A stretch of DNA of 64,000 nucleotides from JAKFVC01 sp040386595 (GTDB lineage Bacteria > Planctomycetota > Planctomycetia > Planctomycetales > Planctomycetaceae), in assembly GCA_040386595.1 (NCBI GenBank), contig JAZKFE010000109.1:23976-87975 (forward strand), read 5' to 3'. Positions within the stretch are counted from its first letter, which is position 1. Every line of letters starts with the position of its first letter. Below, in pieces: positions 59,640 to 64,000 of the stretch. The notes under the pieces were generated by a model. The model made no database searches. It saw only the letters and a list, made by a program, of their open reading frames with translations, and was not told the origin of the DNA. A program made the translations under genes and the position numbers.

Positions 59640-60530
59640 ATGTTCTCGTTGAGGCACTCTTTGGGATTCGCTTGGATGATTCTCCTGGTCGGCGTACTTC
59701 CGTCTCAGGCGGGCGACGCGGTGGGCAAGAAGCGAATTGTCCTGATTGCGGGGGAAACGGCGAAAGTTGATGCCGTGGGGCATCACGACTACTTGGCGGG
59801 ATGTCAGTGTCTCGATGTGCTGCTGCGTCAAACCGACGGCGTGGAAACGGTACGGGTCAATGGTGGTTGGCCTGAGGATCCACACGTGTTGGATTCTGCG
59901 AATGCCGTCGTTTTCTACACGGATGGTGGAGGCAAGCAGGCGTTCTTAAGCTCGCCCGAACGCGTGGCCAAGATGCAGTCGCTGGCGGATGCTGGTGTCG
60001 GCTTCGTCATGATTCATCAGGCGGCCGATTTCCCGCAAGAGTTTGCGAAGCAAGGCCAGGACTGGCTCGGCGGGATCTATCTCCAGGGTAAGTCGGGACG
60101 TGGTCATTGGCCGAGCAAGCACATCGATTTCCCCGACCATCCGATCACTCGAGGCGTGACCCCTTGGCAAGTGAAAGATGGCTGGCTGAATGGATTGCAG
60201 TTCGTTGACGGGAAACGGGGCATCACTCCATTGGTTTGGTCGGGTAAAGACTATGAGGAAAGCCGGGCCGGTCTGGATCCTCAAATTGTCTCCTGGGCTT
60301 ACGCACGCCCCGCTGGTGGCCGCTCATTTGGTTTCACGGGACTGGATGCTCATTCTGCCTGGGAATTACCCGGCATGCGCCAGTTGATGGTCAATGGAAT
60401 CCTCTGGTCGGCTCACGCCGAAATTCCGGCCAAAGGGGCACCTTGCCAGATCGAGAAATCCGACTTGCTATTAATGCAAACGCCTCGGGAACCCAAAAAG
60501 CCAGCCAAAACTCCCGCGAAGAAGTCATAA
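59640..60530 (+). CDS. Secreted ThuA-domain protein
   Basis: A 296-residue protein with a signal peptide (GFAWMILLVGVLPSQAGD). The ThuA (glutamine-amidotransferase-like) domain follows: RIVLIAGETAK, NAVVFYTDGGGKQAFLS, GVGFVMIHQAAD, DHPITRGVTPW and RSFGFTGLDAHSAWELPGM. In planctomycetes these proteins are abundant and probably linked to sugar turnover; the enzymatic role is not established. The C-terminus is a Lys/Pro/Ala-rich tail. It stands alone before a hairpin repeat. Confidence 0.88.
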   Translation: MFSLRHSLGFAWMILLVGVLPSQAGDAVGKKRIVLIAGETAKVDAVGHHDYLAGCQCLDVLLRQTDGVETVRVNGGWPEDPHVLDSANAVVFYTDGGGKQAFLSSPERVAKMQSLADAGVGFVMIHQAADFPQEFAKQGQDWLGGIYLQGKSGRGHWPSKHIDFPDHPITRGVTPWQVKDGWLNGLQFVDGKRGITPLVWSGKDYEESRAGLDPQIVSWAYARPAGGRSFGFTGLDAHSAWELPGMRQLMVNGILWSAHAEIPAKGAPCQIEKSDLLLMQTPREPKKPAKTPAKKS

Positions 60531-60604
60531 TCTTCGTGGTTGCTGGTACTCGCCGGGTGACGTTCGTCTGCGGATTTTTTATATCGATCTTAAGAATTCG
60601 ATTG

Positions 60605-60695
60605 CACCACGGAGACACGGAGAACACTGAGTTTTTGAATGGTTGTCGGTGCGCCGTTCCTTCCGAATCTCAGTGCACTCCGTGTCTCCGTGGTG
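60605..60695. repeat. Inverted repeat with CACCACGGAGACACGGAG arms
   Basis: Arms 60605-60631 and 60669-60695 are complementary at 25 of 27 positions. It lies between the convergent ThuA and ceramidase-like genes. CACGGAGACACGGAG-type runs are widespread intergenic repeats in planctomycetes and some other phyla as I recall. Confidence 0.78.
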
Positions 60696-60735
60696 AATCA
60701 ATTTTAAAGAAAGCGTTGAGAACACCGCAGGGACT

Positions 60736-62040
60736 TTACTTTCCCGGAAGACTTTCGGGTGCGGATGCTCGGTCGATCATCAGCAGAGCGTTTTCGATCA
60801 AGATTTCGCCGGTCATTTCTCCCAGTGACGTTCGCGAAACGTAGTCGTATCGGGGAAAACTTTTGAAGTCGACTTTGGTTAATATATAACCGAAAGCGTC
60901 GTTCGTTAGCCCGAAGAGCAGGTTGTTCTCGCCTCGCATTTTTCGCTTAAGATAGAAGCCGATATTCGGCAGCGCTTCGCCCGGAATCGTCAGGATTTGC
61001 GCATTACCGAGATTCACCAGATTGAGTCTGGCGGTGACTGAGCGATCGGGGTTGATTGGATACTTCAACGGTGACCCGGAAATGATGGCCAGCATCAACG
61101 GCGATTCCACGGGAAACTTCACGTCCAGGGATTCGCACACGAGCTTGGGATTCTTTTGGACGGGGGCATCTTTCACGATCCGCTGGGCTTCATCCGCCAT
61201 CAGGTGACCGATTCGCAGGCATTCCTCCCAGGTACGGGAATCGTTCCAGACGGCGCGGCCGCCGTCTCGCGGCTTGTCGAGATCTCGGTTGTCTGCGGTG
61301 ACCATGCCTCCTTGAGCACCGTTCATGAACATGGCAAATCCGCCGGTTTGTTCCTGCAGTTTGTCACACAAGGGGCCGATCGCGTCGGGGCTCACGATTC
61401 CCACTCCGCTGCCGAGCACTTCGGGATGAATGGCATAGTTCACCAACGTGGCCAGCACTTTGTCATTCGAATCGATGGCTTGGATTACGCTCATCCGGCG
61501 GTCGTAGAGCTCTGGGGCATAGTAGTTGTAGGCGATTTTTCCTTGGGCTTCGCCGGTGGCAATCTTCAAGGATGCTGGTTGGAGGTGGTCCAGAGCGTCA
61601 TTGATCGCTTCGGCGGTTTTACTACAGACCAGATCCATATACTTAAGGTCGCCCGTATGGCCCCCCTGAGGATTCGGAAAGGCATAGCAGTCCGGAGCAC
61701 TGTGCGTGTGAGTTGCACCGATCAAGATGTTCGTCTTGGGCAGCCGGGGCACTTGGGCACAAACTCGGCTACCGAGCACCGAGGGGAATCCGAGCAAGTC
61801 CAATTGCACCACGGCTACGGAAACCTCTCCCTGCCGGAAGACGATCGCTCGGGCCGTCAGCTCTCCCTTTTTTGCGGTCGCGGGGCGAGGAATGCCGACA
61901 CCTCCCGAGACCGGCAGCAACGGATCAGGGGTGATGATCCGCATGGCCGTTCCCACTTGAAACTCGGCCCAGACGGCGGGAATTGCTAGTGTGAAGTAGA
62001 TCAGTACCAAAGATAGCGCAGAAAGACCGGAACGAATCAT
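60736..62040 (-). CDS. Secreted neutral-ceramidase-like protein
   Basis: A 434-residue secreted protein with signal peptide (LSALSLVLIYFTLAIPAVWA). The body corresponds to the neutral/alkaline ceramidase N-terminal domain family: ILIGATHTHSAPDCYAFP provides the zinc-site His pair and VNYAIHPEVLGSGVG another His; FMNGAQGGMVTADNRD is also family-like. Many planctomycete members act on unknown amide or ester substrates, so the ceramidase function is inferred only from the family. ATG 62040 with AAAGGAAA upstream is preferred to a start 99 bases earlier. Confidence 0.82.
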   Translation of the reverse strand: MIRSGLSALSLVLIYFTLAIPAVWAEFQVGTAMRIITPDPLLPVSGGVGIPRPATAKKGELTARAIVFRQGEVSVAVVQLDLLGFPSVLGSRVCAQVPRLPKTNILIGATHTHSAPDCYAFPNPQGGHTGDLKYMDLVCSKTAEAINDALDHLQPASLKIATGEAQGKIAYNYYAPELYDRRMSVIQAIDSNDKVLATLVNYAIHPEVLGSGVGIVSPDAIGPLCDKLQEQTGGFAMFMNGAQGGMVTADNRDLDKPRDGGRAVWNDSRTWEECLRIGHLMADEAQRIVKDAPVQKNPKLVCESLDVKFPVESPLMLAIISGSPLKYPINPDRSVTARLNLVNLGNAQILTIPGEALPNIGFYLKRKMRGENNLLFGLTNDAFGYILTKVDFKSFPRYDYVSRTSLGEMTGEILIENALLMIDRASAPESLPGK

Positions 62041-62367
62041 TAGGAGCGTTTCCTTTCGAAAGGCTGGACCGAGAGTTCTTTCAAGAAATGAATTACGGAT
62101 ACTAGTCCGTTTCCGATGTCGAAACAAATGTATCCGCACCGCATCGGTTCCAATCGAGTCACTTTACAGGCCGCAATGACCGAGGCTCCAGATCCAGTCT
62201 GCGCTTCGAACCCTTTAACCAACCCTTGGAATAGCCCGAATCGAACACGAAATAAGACAGAACGATCTCTGGAAGATCGATCAGGTTCGCCTTGCGATTG
62301 ACGCAGTTCTGGGTTTAAAATATCGAGTCTTGTTGATGTGTGAGTTTTTGTCGTAGCAGAGATCTCT

Positions 62368-63765
62368 ATGGCTGATCTGTTTTCGAAGAATTCGAAAGAT
62401 CGTACCGCTCCGCGCTGCTACGGTCCGCGTACACGGCGGGAATTTTTGCGTGCGGGCATGCTGGGCCTGGGTGGGATGGGGTTGTCGGATCTCTTGGCGG
62501 CTCGTGCTGAGTCCGGAACGCGTGCGTCGAATACGTCTCTCATTTTGTTTTGGATGTGGGGTGGGCCTAGCCAACTGGAGACTTTCGATCCTAAACCCGA
62601 AGCTCCCAGCGAGTATCGCGGACCGTTTGAGTCCATTGCGACTCAGACGCCCGGCATCGACATTTGCGAGCTATTTCCGCTTATCGCGCAACGCATGGAC
62701 AAATTGGCGATTGTCCGTTCATTGCACCACACAATGTCATCTCATAACGACGGCAGCATTGAGCTCCTCACAGGTAAGACTCCGCTTGTTCCCGATCCGA
62801 CCTCGACGGCCCGCTCAGATCATCCTGACTTGGGTATGATCACCAGTCGGCTGCGGGGTGTTCGCCCAGATGGCGTGCCGCAATACATCGGTATTCCCAC
62901 TCAACCGTTTATGACGCAGCCGGCATATCTAGGGCTTAGTCACCGAGCCTTTGTGACTGGTGACCCGTCGGTGGAGAAATTTGCGGTACCGAATTTATCC
63001 CTGGCGGCAGGAATGGACGGTTTGCGTTTGGATGACCGACGCACGCTGATTCAGCAGTTTGATCGTTTTCAGCGGGATCTGGATCTCAGCGGGTCGTTGG
63101 AAGGGATCGAGCAATTCCGCGAGGCTGCGTTCAAAATCCTGATGAGCCCTAAAGTGCGCGCCGCATTTGAATTGGCCCATGAGCCGGCGGAAGTGCGCGA
63201 CCGCTATGGCCGGCATTTGTGGGGCCAGAGCTGTCTGCTGGCGCGCCGTCTGGCCGAAGCGGGGGCGGGTGTCATCACTATCGACGCTCTGGCCCCGAAG
63301 GCGGGAATGCCGCTGTATTTTAGTTGGGATGATCATGCCAACGCACAACCCGGTTGGGACTTGGCCACCGGCATGAAATTGCGGGCCGAGCACATGGACC
63401 CCGCGATTGCGGCCCTAATTGATGATATCCATGCGCGTGGGCTGGACCGACAGGTCATGGTCGTCGCTGTTGGTGAATTTGGCCGGACCCCCAAGCTTTC
63501 TCGCGGCAACGGCTGCCTGGGGCGGGACCACTGGCCTTCCGCCATGTCAGCTCTTGTCGCTGGGGGTGGCATCCGTGGCGGGCAAGTGATTGGAGCGACC
63601 ACGTCGAAGGCCGAATATCCCATCGAGCGTCCGCTCAAGCCGCAAGACCTGCTGGCGACCATCTATCGCCATCTGCAGATCGATAACAACCATGCCTTCC
63701 CGAACTTCGCCGGAAGACCAATTCCGATCCTGCCTGACGGGACGCCAATTCGTGAATTGATCTGA
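62368..63765 (+). CDS. DUF1501 Tat-exported protein
   Basis: A 465-residue protein with a twin-arginine leader (RTRREFLRAGMLGLGGMGLS). The DUF1501 domain (alkaline-phosphatase/sulfatase-like fold) is complete: SLILFWMWGGPSQLETFDPK, IVRSLHHTMSSHNDGSIELL, WDDHANAQPGWD and VVAVGEFGRTPKLSRGNGCLGRDHWPSAMSALVAGGGI. These genes typically travel with a DUF1549/DUF1553 cytochrome-like partner in planctomycetes; that partner is not present here, and the window ends 235 bases later with nothing recognisable. Confidence 0.92.
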   Translation: MADLFSKNSKDRTAPRCYGPRTRREFLRAGMLGLGGMGLSDLLAARAESGTRASNTSLILFWMWGGPSQLETFDPKPEAPSEYRGPFESIATQTPGIDICELFPLIAQRMDKLAIVRSLHHTMSSHNDGSIELLTGKTPLVPDPTSTARSDHPDLGMITSRLRGVRPDGVPQYIGIPTQPFMTQPAYLGLSHRAFVTGDPSVEKFAVPNLSLAAGMDGLRLDDRRTLIQQFDRFQRDLDLSGSLEGIEQFREAAFKILMSPKVRAAFELAHEPAEVRDRYGRHLWGQSCLLARRLAEAGAGVITIDALAPKAGMPLYFSWDDHANAQPGWDLATGMKLRAEHMDPAIAALIDDIHARGLDRQVMVVAVGEFGRTPKLSRGNGCLGRDHWPSAMSALVAGGGIRGGQVIGATTSKAEYPIERPLKPQDLLATIYRHLQIDNNHAFPNFAGRPIPILPDGTPIRELI

Positions 63766-64000
63766 CGTCGTGAGAGCGTTTTCTTTTGTGCCACTGCTTT
63801 GGGGTGGCCTCAGATTTCAGTTTCTCGACAGGGGCACGACCGCCTCTAAGCAGTGTCCCCATTCATGGCGCGGAGCATCACGCCACAAAAAACTGTTTAA
63901 GATCGGCGATCAACTTCCCAAAATCTGGAGCTGATAGCGCCGACCTAGAGCGCGTTGCGTCTAAGTGTAGCGGTATCCGGCATGCCGGAAGTAGTTGAGA

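Overview
The window reads as a chromosomal segment of a planctomycete (Planctomycetales, Planctomycetaceae-like). Lineage hallmarks are two DUF1559 type IV pilin-like proteins each paired with a small lipoprotein, a DUF1501 Tat-secreted protein, a cadherin-type surface protein with the planctomycete N-terminal 'LEQRAML' motif, secreted ThuA and ceramidase-like proteins, an ECF sigma factor with a membrane partner, and a high share of signal-peptide proteins. No rRNA, tRNA, CRISPR array, transposase, integrase or phage gene was recognised. Two 10-base N runs (2961-2970 and 35576-35585) are assembly gaps that break two otherwise continuous genes.

Layout. 0-5.6 kb: a secreted protein, a GntR/FCD regulator with a visible operator pair, DUF1559 plus lipoprotein, a repeat-filled gap, a small hypothetical and a rhodanese. 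5.6-10.1 kb: one giant CheB-CheR-PAS-histidine kinase-receiver protein. 11.3-15.8 kb: a cadherin-repeat protein, then small secreted proteins (Spy-like, Gly/Tyr-rich, BON-like) and a DUF6959-type protein. 16-22.4 kb: selO, then a minus-strand pair of OPT peptide transporter and S46 dipeptidyl-peptidase. 22.7-32.7 kb: about fourteen unrelated, mostly small plus-strand genes, nearly every one followed by a degenerate attC-like element; this looks like an integrase-less cassette array. 33.4-37.0 kb: a GlcD-GlcE fusion and GlcF (glycolate oxidase). 37.2-41.4 kb: an S21-like ribosomal protein, a broken membrane gene, a hypothetical, a YcaC-like hydrolase, and three minus-strand genes (one a macro domain) that also carry attC-like boundaries, in the opposite orientation. 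41.8-47.5 kb: an 840-residue secreted protein, an NHL-repeat protein, an orphan HsdR-N-like nuclease and a small hypothetical. 47.6-52.0 kb: prpC-prpD (methylcitrate cycle) plus an aldehyde dehydrogenase. 52.4-54.1 kb: the second DUF1559/lipoprotein pair. 55-64 kb: gdhA, a mutarotase-like secreted protein, an ECF sigma/membrane partner pair, ThuA, ceramidase-like and DUF1501 proteins.

How the genes work together. Metabolic themes are peptide import and cleavage (OPT plus S46), glycolate oxidation (GlcDE plus GlcF), propionate use (PrpC plus PrpD) and glutamate synthesis (GdhA). The most interesting part is the accessory block at 22.7-41.4 kb: two sets of attC-like sites in opposite orientation, carrying an ADP-ribosylglycohydrolase and a macro-domain protein among many unknowns. 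Large inverted repeats of several sequence families sit at 3' ends of genes and between convergent genes, where they probably act as terminators.
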